From contig OZ240678.1 in assembly GCA_965198905.1 (NCBI GenBank), positions 1,426,001 to 1,490,000 of the forward strand: DNA of 64,000 nucleotides, in the 5' to 3' direction. Made by a program: the position numbers and the translations under genes. Shown one piece after another: positions 16,511-24,234 of this stretch. Source of the DNA: CAHJWH01 sp965198905. Lineage in GTDB: Bacteria; Pseudomonadota; Alphaproteobacteria; Caulobacterales; Caulobacteraceae. Each line of letters begins with the position of its first letter. Position 1 is the first letter of the stretch. Under the pieces are notes generated by a model. It was not told the DNA's origin. It did no database searches and saw nothing but the letters and a program-made list of their open reading frames with translations.

Positions 16511-17553
16511 GCGTCGCCGACACCAACGCCATCGCCCGGGAAGACACGGTGCTGAGCCCGCGCTTCTACACCACCGATTTCGCCAAGCTCGACCGCACCG
16601 ACGTCACCCCCGTGCGACGCGAGTGGGACGCGCTGATGTGCGAGCTGAAGGCCGACCACAACCAGGGCCATTTCAAGCGCAACGCCTCCTGGGAGAAGAT
16701 CGACCTCGACACCCTCGATCCCGAGCTGAAGCGCGAGTTCATCGATTTCCTGGTCAGCTCCCTGACCGCTGAGTTCTCCGGCTGCCTGCTCTATGCGGAG
16801 ATGAAGACCCGGGCCAAGAACCCCGACATAAAGGACCTGTTCTCCTGCATGAGCCGGGACGAGGCGCGCCATGCGGGCTTCATCAACGACGCGCTGAAGG
16901 ACTTCGGCATCGGCGTCGACCTGGGGTTCCTGACCAAGACCAAGAAGTACACCTTCTTCAAGCCCAAGTTCATCTTCTACGCCACCTATCTGTCGGAGAA
17001 GATCGGCTATGCGCGCTACATCACCATCTTCCGTCACCTGCAGCGTCACCCCGACCAGCGCTTCCACCCCATCTTCCTGTGGTTCGAGCGCTGGTGCGAC
17101 GACGAGTTCCGCCATGGCGAGGCCTTCGCCCTGTTGATGCGGGCCGACCCTAAGCTGACCTCGGGCGTCAACAAGCTGTGGATCCGCTTCTTCCTGCTGG
17201 CGGTCTACGCCACGATGTACGTGCGCGACCACGCGCGACCAGCCTTCCACAAGGGCCTCGGCATAGACCCGACCGACTACGACATGCGGGTGCTGCGCCT
17301 GACCAGCGAGATCGCCCGTCAGGTCTTCCCGGTGGAGCTCGACCTGGACAACCCCGCCTTCGCCAAAGGCTTCGCTCAGCTTTCCCAGCTGGCGCAGGCC
17401 ATGAGTGCGGCCAAGGCTAGCGGCGGGATCGCCGGCCGGGTGCGCGAAGCGGGGCTTAAGCTCGCCGCTGGCGCGGCCTTCCTCAAGCTGTTCCTGACAC
17501 CGGCCCGCAACACCACGCCTCCCGCCGATTTCGCCCTGTCGCCGGTCTGGTGA
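16507..17553 (+). CDS. acsF: Mg-protoporphyrin IX monomethyl ester oxidative cyclase (aerobic)
   Basis: AcsF is the diiron, O2-dependent enzyme that forms ring E of bacteriochlorophyll. 348 residues. Diiron motifs are DEARH at about 118-122 and DEFRH at about 199-203; Glu89 and Glu98 (EFSGCLLYAE) supply further ligands. Presence of AcsF and absence of bchE here indicates aerobic pigment synthesis. It overlaps the 98-residue gene upstream and is followed after 17 bases by the puhE fusion gene. Confidence 0.97.
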   Translation: MSVADTNAIAREDTVLSPRFYTTDFAKLDRTDVTPVRREWDALMCELKADHNQGHFKRNASWEKIDLDTLDPELKREFIDFLVSSLTAEFSGCLLYAEMKTRAKNPDIKDLFSCMSRDEARHAGFINDALKDFGIGVDLGFLTKTKKYTFFKPKFIFYATYLSEKIGYARYITIFRHLQRHPDQRFHPIFLWFERWCDDEFRHGEAFALLMRADPKLTSGVNKLWIRFFLLAVYATMYVRDHARPAFHKGLGIDPTDYDMRVLRLTSEIARQVFPVELDLDNPAFAKGFAQLSQLAQAMSAAKASGGIAGRVREAGLKLAAGAAFLKLFLTPARNTTPPADFALSPVW

Positions 17554-17570
17554 GTTAGGACGCGTACCCC

Positions 17571-19367
17571 ATGACCTATCACCTGTATCCCGTCCTGTTC
17601 GGTTTGGTGGTCTGGTGGGCCTCCACGGTCCTGATCATCTTCCTGGACGGTCTTCCGCGCTCGACCTTCAAATGGTCGATGGCCGGCGCGACCGCTGTGC
17701 TCGCCGCGGCGATCTGGGGCCTTTGGGCCAGCAGCCGCAACGCCACGCCGGCCGGCGCCTACGCCGCCTTCGCCTGCGGGGTGCTGGCCTGGGGCTGGCA
17801 GGAGATGAGCTTCTACATGGGCGTGGTCACCGGGCCCCGCAAAGCCCAGTGCCCGGACGGCTGCGGCGGCCTGCGCCACTTCGGCCATGCGGTGCAGACC
17901 AGCCTGTGGCACGAGCTGGCCATCATCGCATCGTCGGTGGTGATCGTCGCCCTGACCTGGGGCCAGCCCAACCAGGTCGGCACCTGGAGCTTCCTGGTGC
18001 TGTGGTGGATGCACCAGAGCGCCAAGCTCAACGTCTTCTTCGGGGTGCGCAACCTGAACGAGGAGTTCCTGCCGGAGCACCTGAACTTCCTCAAAGGCTT
18101 CCTGACCAAGAAGCCGATGAACAACTTCTTCCCGTTCTCGGTGACCATCTCCACCATCATCACCGCCGCGGTTCTGGCCCACGCGTTTGCGAATAACGCC
18201 ACGCCGTTCCAGCAGGTGGGCCTCACCTTCATCGGCGTGTTCATGGCCTTTGCGGTGCTGGAGCACTGGATGCTGGTCATGCCCATGCCCGCCGGCGCCA
18301 TCTGGGCCCCGGGGCTGAAGTCGCGCAAGACCGCCGCCAAGCCCTTCCACGCCGAGGTGGTGGTGGGGTTCCTCGGCGCCGGCAAGACCACCTATCTCAA
18401 GCGCGTGCTGGCCGAGGCCGACCCGGCGGTGAAGACCGTAGTGCTTGTCAACGACTTCGGCGAGCTGGGGCTGGACGGGTCGCTGCTCTCCGGCCAGGGC
18501 GCCGACGTGGTGGAGCTGCCGAACGGCTGCATCTGCTGCTCGCTGAAGGCCGACCTCGGCCGCCAGCTCAAGGACGTGATCGCCAAGCGCGCGCCGGACC
18601 GCATCCTGATCGAGCCGAGCGGGGTGGCCGACGTGGCCTCGCTGATGGCGGTGCTGCACCAGCCCGAGATCGCGCCGCTGATCGCCAGCCTGAAGGTGTT
18701 CACCGTCATCGATGCCGGCGCCTTCGTTCGCGACTACGCCCGCCTGCCGGCCTATTTCGAGGCCCAGGCGAAGCTGGCGCCGGTGTTCATCGTCTCCAAG
18801 ACCGACCTGGTCGGCCCCGCCCAGCTGCGGCTGGTGGAGCAGACCCTGGCCGGCCTGAACCCCCGCGCCCGCATCGTCGCCGCCCGCTTCGGCGTGGTGG
18901 AGCAGGCGGTGGGCCTGGCCGACAGCGCCGCGGTCGCGGTGACCCCCGCCGCCCCCGTCATCGCCGCGCCGGCGGTTCACCAACATGGGCATGAGAATGA
19001 GCACGAGCATGCTCACGGGCATGACCAGGCTCACGATCACGCCGACAGCCCGGACGCCCTCGGCCTCTCCTCCTGGAGCCTGCGGTTGGAGACCGAGGTG
19101 GACATCGACGCCCTGTCGACCGTACTCGACCAGGTCTGCGCCGGCCGCTTCGGCAGGGTCGAGCGGCTGAAAGGCCTGGCGCGCACCGATGGCGGCTTCA
19201 CTCGCTTTGACGTGGCGGGCGGCCGCGCGCACCTTAGCGCCTACGCCGCCGCCCCCGCCGAGACGGCGCGCGTGATGGCGATCGGAACGTCCCTGGCGGA
19301 GGCCGAACTGGCCTCGGCCTTCACCCACCTTGGCGCCGTCGTCCCGGCGCTCCTGGCTGCGGAGTAG
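17571..19367 (+). CDS. puhE: Fusion: PuhE assembly protein + CobW/COG0523 G3E GTPase
   Basis: One uninterrupted 598-residue frame. Residues 1-250 are a polytopic membrane protein of the PuhE type (DUF3623), including WQEMSFYMGVVTGPRKAQCP and MHQSAKLNVFFGVRNLNEEF. Residues 260-598 form a complete G3E GTPase: Walker A GFLGAGKT (266-273), the metal-binding GCICC motif (C320, C322, C323), EPSG (348-351), SKTD (409-412), a His-rich linker (470-490) and a CobW C-terminal domain (497-598). PuhE is normally a stand-alone protein of about 250-275 residues. Placement between acsF and hemA suggests metal delivery for pigment synthesis or assembly; this is inference. Confidence 0.92.
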   Translation: MTYHLYPVLFGLVVWWASTVLIIFLDGLPRSTFKWSMAGATAVLAAAIWGLWASSRNATPAGAYAAFACGVLAWGWQEMSFYMGVVTGPRKAQCPDGCGGLRHFGHAVQTSLWHELAIIASSVVIVALTWGQPNQVGTWSFLVLWWMHQSAKLNVFFGVRNLNEEFLPEHLNFLKGFLTKKPMNNFFPFSVTISTIITAAVLAHAFANNATPFQQVGLTFIGVFMAFAVLEHWMLVMPMPAGAIWAPGLKSRKTAAKPFHAEVVVGFLGAGKTTYLKRVLAEADPAVKTVVLVNDFGELGLDGSLLSGQGADVVELPNGCICCSLKADLGRQLKDVIAKRAPDRILIEPSGVADVASLMAVLHQPEIAPLIASLKVFTVIDAGAFVRDYARLPAYFEAQAKLAPVFIVSKTDLVGPAQLRLVEQTLAGLNPRARIVAARFGVVEQAVGLADSAAVAVTPAAPVIAAPAVHQHGHENEHEHAHGHDQAHDHADSPDALGLSSWSLRLETEVDIDALSTVLDQVCAGRFGRVERLKGLARTDGGFTRFDVAGGRAHLSAYAAAPAETARVMAIGTSLAEAELASAFTHLGAVVPALLAAE

Positions 19368-19372
19368 TCGAA

Positions 19373-20620
19373 ATGGACACCCACACCCGATCTCCAGACT
19401 ACGCTTCCGCTTTTCGCGCCGCTGTGGACCAGGTCCGCAGCGAAGGTCGCTACCGGGTGTTCGCCGACATCAAACGTCGGTGCGGCGACTTTCCCCGGGC
19501 GACCTGGACACGGGAGGACGGGACCGAGCGCGAGGTGACGGTCTGGTGCTCCAACGACTATCTCGGCCAGGGGCAGAACCCCATGGTGCTGTCGGCCATG
19601 CAGGACGCCATCGCCACCTGCGGCTCGGGCTCGGGCGGCACGCGCAACATCTCCGGCACCACCCACTTTCACGTGCAGCTGGAACAGGAGCTGGCGGACC
19701 TGCACGGCAAGGACTCAGCCCTGCTGTTCACCTCGGGCTATGTGGCCAACGAGGCGGCGCTTTCGAGCCTGTACAAGATCCTGCCTGGCCTGATCATCTT
19801 CTCCGACGCCCTGAACCACGCCTCGATGATCGCGGGGATCAAGAACGGCGGCGGCCAGCGCCAGGTGTTCCGCCACAACGACCTGGAGCACTTGGAGGCC
19901 CTGCTGAAAGCCGCGCCGACGGACGTTCCCAAGCTGGTGGCGTTCGAGAGCGTCTATTCCATGGACGGCGACATCTCCGATCTGGCCGGCACGGTGGCCC
20001 TGGCCAAGCGCTACGGCGCACTGACCTATCTCGATGAGGTCCATGCGGTGGGCATGTACGGCGCTCGCGGCGCCGGCGTGGCCGAGCGGGACGGGGTGAT
20101 GGCCGACATCGACATCGTCGAGGGGACGCTGGGCAAGGCGTTCGGGGTGATGGGCGGCTATATCGCGGGCGAGGAAAGCCTGGTGGACGCGATCCGTCTG
20201 TTCGCCTCGGGCTTCATCTTCACCACCTCGCTGCCCCCGGCCCTGACCGCCGGGGCGCTGGCCAGCGTGCGCTGGCTTAAGCAGCATCCCGAGATGCGCG
20301 CCCGCCACCAGGAGCGGGCGACCACCCTGAAGCGCCGCTTCCAAGAGGCCGGGCTGCCGGTGATGGCCAACCCGTCCCACATCGTGCCGGTGCTGGTGGG
20401 CGATCCCGTGCACTGCAAGCTTGTTTCCGATTTCCTGCTTGAGGACCACGGCGTCTACGTCCAGCCGATCAACTACCCCACCGTGCCCAAGGGGACCGAA
20501 CGCCTACGCTTCACCCCCACCCCCTTCCACACCGACGCCATGATGGACGACCTGACCCGCGCCCTGCAGGGCCTGTGGACCCGCTGCAACGTCAAGCGGA
20601 TGGGGGGCGTGGCGGCTTAG
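19373..20620 (+). CDS. hemA: 5-aminolevulinate synthase
   Basis: PLP enzyme condensing glycine and succinyl-CoA to 5-aminolevulinate, the first committed step of tetrapyrrole synthesis in alphaproteobacteria. 415 residues. The PLP lysine is Lys255 in GTLGKAFG; GSGSGGTRNISGTTHFH and DEVHAVGMYG are classic ALAS segments. It starts five bases after the puhE fusion and is the last gene of the superoperon, which couples precursor supply to pigment genes. A palindromic repeat follows. Confidence 0.96.
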   Translation: MDTHTRSPDYASAFRAAVDQVRSEGRYRVFADIKRRCGDFPRATWTREDGTEREVTVWCSNDYLGQGQNPMVLSAMQDAIATCGSGSGGTRNISGTTHFHVQLEQELADLHGKDSALLFTSGYVANEAALSSLYKILPGLIIFSDALNHASMIAGIKNGGGQRQVFRHNDLEHLEALLKAAPTDVPKLVAFESVYSMDGDISDLAGTVALAKRYGALTYLDEVHAVGMYGARGAGVAERDGVMADIDIVEGTLGKAFGVMGGYIAGEESLVDAIRLFASGFIFTTSLPPALTAGALASVRWLKQHPEMRARHQERATTLKRRFQEAGLPVMANPSHIVPVLVGDPVHCKLVSDFLLEDHGVYVQPINYPTVPKGTERLRFTPTPFHTDAMMDDLTRALQGLWTRCNVKRMGGVAA

Positions 20621-20645
20621 GCGCGGCCCCTCCCGGTCTGCGTCG

Positions 20646-20783
20646 CCTCGTGCTTCGACAGGCTCAGGATGAGGCGAAGGTGGGCGGAGCGGCTCAGCCG
20701 GACGGCGGATCGCCGGTCCCGAGACCAACCCCTATCGCCGCCGTCCAAAGTCGACCTCATCCTGAGCTTGTCGAAGGACGAGG
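20646..20783. repeat. Inverted repeat after hemA, possible bidirectional terminator
   Basis: Two 29-base arms, 20646-20674 and 20755-20783, are inverted copies with 27 matches, centred on CTTCGACAxGCTCAGGATGAGG. The spacer is 80 bases. It lies between the convergent genes hemA and the formamidase-like gene, a place where such REP-like hairpins often end transcription. No T-run follows, so termination is a guess. Confidence 0.7.
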
Positions 20784-20797
20784 CCGTACCGCGAGAC

Positions 20798-21826
20798 TTA
20801 GTTACGCGTGAACAGAGCCTTGGAAATCGTCACCGACACCTCCTTGTTGCGGTCCACGATTTCGGAGATCGACAGGTCGCCCGCCACGCTCGTCAGCTGA
20901 TAGGCGTCCTCCGGCGTCAGGCCCTTCTCCGCAACCAGGAAGTCCACCGCCGCGCGGACGGCCTTTCGGGTGGCGTGGGCCAGATCGTCGTCGAACCCCA
21001 TCAGGATGTAGGCGGTGGGAGTCTCGGCGGCGGGGCCTTTGAGCTTCATGTCGTGACGGACGCGAAGGGTGAGACGGCCGACCAGCGACGTCTCAAGCGC
21101 TGTGACGTCGACCTCGCCATCGCCCTGGGCCGCGTGTCCGTCGCCGACCTCCAACAGTGCGCCCTTCACATTGACCGGAAGATAGAGCGTCGTCCCGGCG
21201 ACCAGCGCCTTGTTGTCCAGATTGCCGCCGTTCAGCGCCGTGGGCGGCGCGGAGTCCAGCCGCCCGATCTCCAACGGCGGCGCGGTGCCTACGGAGCCGA
21301 AAAAGGGATGTAGCGGGACGGTGACGCCCGAGGCGAAGGCGGCTGTCATGGCCCCCCTGTCCAAGGGGATGATCCGAGTGCGCCCGGCCAGGAAATCGTC
21401 GGTGAGCAGCCCCGCGCCATAGCGGAACGCGTTGTAGCTATAGGGGATGGCGAGATCGATCCGGTCGAAGCTGACCTCCAGCACGTCGCCGGGCTCGGCC
21501 CCCTCCACATAGATCGGCCCGGTCAGGACGTGGCCGCCCGGACCCCGGTCGGCGAGAGGCACGTGGTCGTAGACGTCGCGCAGCGCGGGCTCCACCTCGC
21601 CGGGCTTCACCCCGGCCTTCTCCAGTCCGGCGGGGCTGTTGGTCAGCACGGTGTGGACGATCACCGTGTCGCCCGAGCGGACGGTCAGCGCCGGCTTGGC
21701 GAGAGCGTCATAGCGGCCCCACACCACCGTCTGCGGCGTGACCTTGAGTTCGTACACGGCCGCCCGCGAGGCCCCCGCCGCCATGAGGCTCAGAGCGAGC
21801 GGGAGGAGGGCGAAGGCGCGGATCAT
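20798..21826 (-). CDS. Secreted acetamidase/formamidase family protein
   Basis: 342 residues with an N-terminal signal peptide (about 1-22, LLPLALSLMAAGASRA). The rest matches the FmdA/AmdA fold: SGDTVIVHTVLTNSP, GPIYVEGAEPGDVLEVSFDRI, LYLPVNVKGALLEVGDGHAAQGDGEV and the C-terminal DAYQLTSVAGDLSISEIVD. FmdA enzymes hydrolyse formamide or acetamide to ammonia and the acid. The export signal is a variant seen in Gram-negative homologues; the true substrate is unknown. Convergent with hemA. Confidence 0.85.
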   Translation of the reverse strand: MIRAFALLPLALSLMAAGASRAAVYELKVTPQTVVWGRYDALAKPALTVRSGDTVIVHTVLTNSPAGLEKAGVKPGEVEPALRDVYDHVPLADRGPGGHVLTGPIYVEGAEPGDVLEVSFDRIDLAIPYSYNAFRYGAGLLTDDFLAGRTRIIPLDRGAMTAAFASGVTVPLHPFFGSVGTAPPLEIGRLDSAPPTALNGGNLDNKALVAGTTLYLPVNVKGALLEVGDGHAAQGDGEVDVTALETSLVGRLTLRVRHDMKLKGPAAETPTAYILMGFDDDLAHATRKAVRAAVDFLVAEKGLTPEDAYQLTSVAGDLSISEIVDRNKEVSVTISKALFTRN

Positions 21827-21933
21827 GACCTGTCTCGCACCGGCCGTCCCCCTCGCGGGGCCGCGCCGATCCAGCGACGCTACATCAGCCTTCGCGCGAT
21901 GTCAGCGACAAGCCTGCGCCGACGGCGGCTCGA

Positions 21934-22116
21934 CTAGGCGTCGTACCAGGGCGATGATTGAGCCCGCCTGATCATGTGCTCTGTCGCTTCGTCCAGACAT
22001 TCCTCGACGCACTTGATCATGGCTTGACTGCTGAAGGCCGTATGAAGCCTCTCCAGGCTTCGGACGAAACGCAGCTCCCGGTCATCGAACTGCATCGGCG
22101 CGGCTGGCAGGATCAT
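21934..22116 (-). CDS. Small hypothetical protein
   Basis: 60 residues, with GGAGAG eight bases before the ATG and codon use like neighbouring genes. The sequence is helical and charged (DDRELRFVRSLERLHTAF, KCVEECLDEATEHMIRRAQ), with two cysteines and no membrane segment or known motif. It stands alone between two larger minus-strand genes, about 100 bases from each. The surrounding 21827-22216 holds nothing else I can support. Confidence 0.5.
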   Translation of the reverse strand: MILPAAPMQFDDRELRFVRSLERLHTAFSSQAMIKCVEECLDEATEHMIRRAQSSPWYDA

Positions 22117-22216
22117 CTCTTGCTCTCCAGACCGACGCAGGAGAGCAAAGCCTGGTTAACGCCTGGTTTAGCCCCGTTGGGGCGACCTTCTGTCGGCCTA
22201 GTTCGCCGACCGCGGC

Positions 22217-23944
22217 TTACAAGGCGGGGCTGGGCCCCCCCATCATCTCCCGGCGGACCAGCGGAATGGGCGGGCCGCCAAAGCTCAGGAAGGCGTCGTG
22301 AAAGTCCTTCCACGCCTTGCGACCGCCGCGTGACGCCGTCCAGTCGCTGCGCAGCTTCAAGATCATGATCTTGCCGAGCGTGTAGTTCATATAGGCGGGG
22401 TCGTAGGTTCCGCGCGCGGCCTGCTGGTCGGCGTTGCCGGCGTCCTGATAGGCGTCGTCGAGGAACATCTGGCGAGACTGCGCCTGGGTCATGCCCCCGG
22501 TGTGGAGACCAATGGCCGACAGGAAGCGCACGTCGCGCAGCAGGGCTTCGGTGATCTGGCCGATGTGCATTTCCGGCTGGCCGGCGTCCAGGCCCGCGTC
22601 CCACATCATCTGCTCGCAGTAATGAGCCCAGCCCTCGGCGAAGGCGTAGCCGACATACAGCTGGCCGATCTCGGACGGAGCGCGATCGGAGTGCAGGAAC
22701 TGCACGAAGTGCCCGGGCATCACCTCGTGCACGGTGGTGAACAGCAGGTTGCTCCGGCTCGGCACGTAGGCGAGCTGTTGCGCCTGGGACCAGCTCGGAT
22801 CGGCGGGCGCGATATAGTAGATCGACGGCACGCCGTGATCGAACGGCCCGGCCGGATCGATATAGGCGGCGTTCTGCGCATTGTACGGCGGCGCCTGCTC
22901 CACCAGCGCCTGCTCGTGGCCGGGAATGCTGACGAGGTCGTGGTCCTGCACGAAGGCTCGCAGCATCGGGACCTGCAATCGTGCGGCGGCGACCGGGCCG
23001 TCCTTGGGCTTGTCGGCGGCGACCTTGTCGAGACAGGCGCGTACGGTCGCCCCCGGCAGGTATTGGCCGCAGGCCTTGGCCAGCGCCGCCCGGTTCCGTT
23101 CCAGATCGGCCTGTCCCAGCGCCTTCAGCTGGTCGAGGGGGGTGTCGACCAGCTCGGTCGCGCTCAGCATCTTGGAGAAGCGTTCAGGTCCCAGCGCGAA
23201 GTCCTGCGTCGCGCCGGCCTGGTTGGACTTCAGCCAGTCCGACAGGCTGCGCATGGCCTGGGTCGCTGGCCCGGCCGCCTCGTCATATTGGCGCTGCAGC
23301 GCGGCGTCCGTCACCGAAGCGAAGGCCTGCTTGCCGTCCGTACGGTAATAGTCGGCCAGGCCGCCGAAAGCCTTCACGCCGTACTTGATGAAGCTGGCCG
23401 GCATCGGCGTGCGCAGGTTGGCGCGAATCTGCGCTGCGGCGGCGGGCACATGGCGCAGATAGGCGATCATCGCCTTCATGCGCGTCGTGGCGTCCGCATA
23501 AGGGCTGGAGGTGTAGGCGGCCGGGTCCAGGCCGTCGCCGAGATAGTAGGCCGGGTTGGTATGGGGCTGGTCCGCGTCGGTGAGCCAGAACAATCGCCCC
23601 CGGGCGACCGCCAGCAGATAGTCGCGCTCGAAGCGCTGCTGGGGCGTCAGCTCCGCGTCGGAATAGCTCGCGACCGTGGCGATCGAGGCGCGGAAAAAGC
23701 TCGCCCGCTGCTGCAGCCCCGCGGCCGACCAGTCGGGGAGCATGCCGTCGTAGATGTGCTTGCCTTCCGAAACCGCAAAGCTCGGGTCCTGGCGAAGGTC
23801 GGTGTCGATGTAGCCCTGGCTGAACGACGACCACGACGGCTTCGCGGCGGCCCCGCCGACCGCGAGGAGCGAGGCCAGGACCAGAGCCGCGGTCAAGCGG
23901 GGCCTCGATGCGGGTGTGCGTTGCAGCTTCAAGGCGCTCTCCAT
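22217..23944 (-). CDS. DUF885 family putative zinc metallopeptidase, secreted
   Basis: 575 residues from the ATG at 23944, which places a signal peptide (RPRLTAALVLASLLAVGGAAA) at the N terminus; the longer frame upstream is atypical. The core motif HEVMPGHFVQF is the HExxPGH zinc-binding signature of DUF885 proteins, followed by YAFAEGWAHYCEQMMWDAG carrying the third ligand region. The C terminus has AARGTYDPAYMNYTLGKIMILKLR, also typical. Likely a periplasmic peptidase; substrate unknown. The 290 bases between it and the divergent flgK carry no gene. Confidence 0.85.
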   Translation of the reverse strand: MESALKLQRTPASRPRLTAALVLASLLAVGGAAAKPSWSSFSQGYIDTDLRQDPSFAVSEGKHIYDGMLPDWSAAGLQQRASFFRASIATVASYSDAELTPQQRFERDYLLAVARGRLFWLTDADQPHTNPAYYLGDGLDPAAYTSSPYADATTRMKAMIAYLRHVPAAAAQIRANLRTPMPASFIKYGVKAFGGLADYYRTDGKQAFASVTDAALQRQYDEAAGPATQAMRSLSDWLKSNQAGATQDFALGPERFSKMLSATELVDTPLDQLKALGQADLERNRAALAKACGQYLPGATVRACLDKVAADKPKDGPVAAARLQVPMLRAFVQDHDLVSIPGHEQALVEQAPPYNAQNAAYIDPAGPFDHGVPSIYYIAPADPSWSQAQQLAYVPSRSNLLFTTVHEVMPGHFVQFLHSDRAPSEIGQLYVGYAFAEGWAHYCEQMMWDAGLDAGQPEMHIGQITEALLRDVRFLSAIGLHTGGMTQAQSRQMFLDDAYQDAGNADQQAARGTYDPAYMNYTLGKIMILKLRSDWTASRGGRKAWKDFHDAFLSFGGPPIPLVRREMMGGPSPAL

Positions 23945-24234
23945 CCAAAACGCCGTCCATAGGCCATTGCGGAGGAGCTTCGGCAAGGGCGCCGGGGCGC
24001 CCGCGGACAAGGGGACGACGGCGTCCGGGTCCAGCACGGCGCTTGCATTAACCCTGCCGCGCCCTGTCGCCGAGGCGCAGGCGTAAGGGGACGAACCGTG
24101 GACGAAGCGTTGGCGGACAAGGGGTTGGAGGCTGCGGACAACGCGATGCAACGGAGGCCGGCAGGCTGTTTTGACCCCTCCGCCGCCGGCCGACCGGCAA
24201 ATCCTGCCGCCCGCGACGCCGGAAAGGCCGGCGC

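Noticed and set aside
17376..19328. 650-codon open frame antisense to acsF/puhE
   Set aside because: It is Gly/His/Arg/Ala-rich nonsense produced by high third-position GC opposite a real gene; no domains.
1..20620. Anaerobic cyclase bchE or puf/crt genes
   Set aside because: Looked for and not found in the window; the cluster here holds only the aerobic acsF, and the missing genes may lie beyond the left edge.
22502..23962. 486-codon plus-strand frame over the DUF885 gene
   Set aside because: Arg/Gly/Val-rich shadow frame; the minus-strand peptidase has a signal peptide and the HExxPGH motif.
23945..24234. Sigma-54 or CtrA promoter for flgK
   Set aside because: No GG-N10-GC element with the right context and only an isolated TTAA; not strong enough to report.
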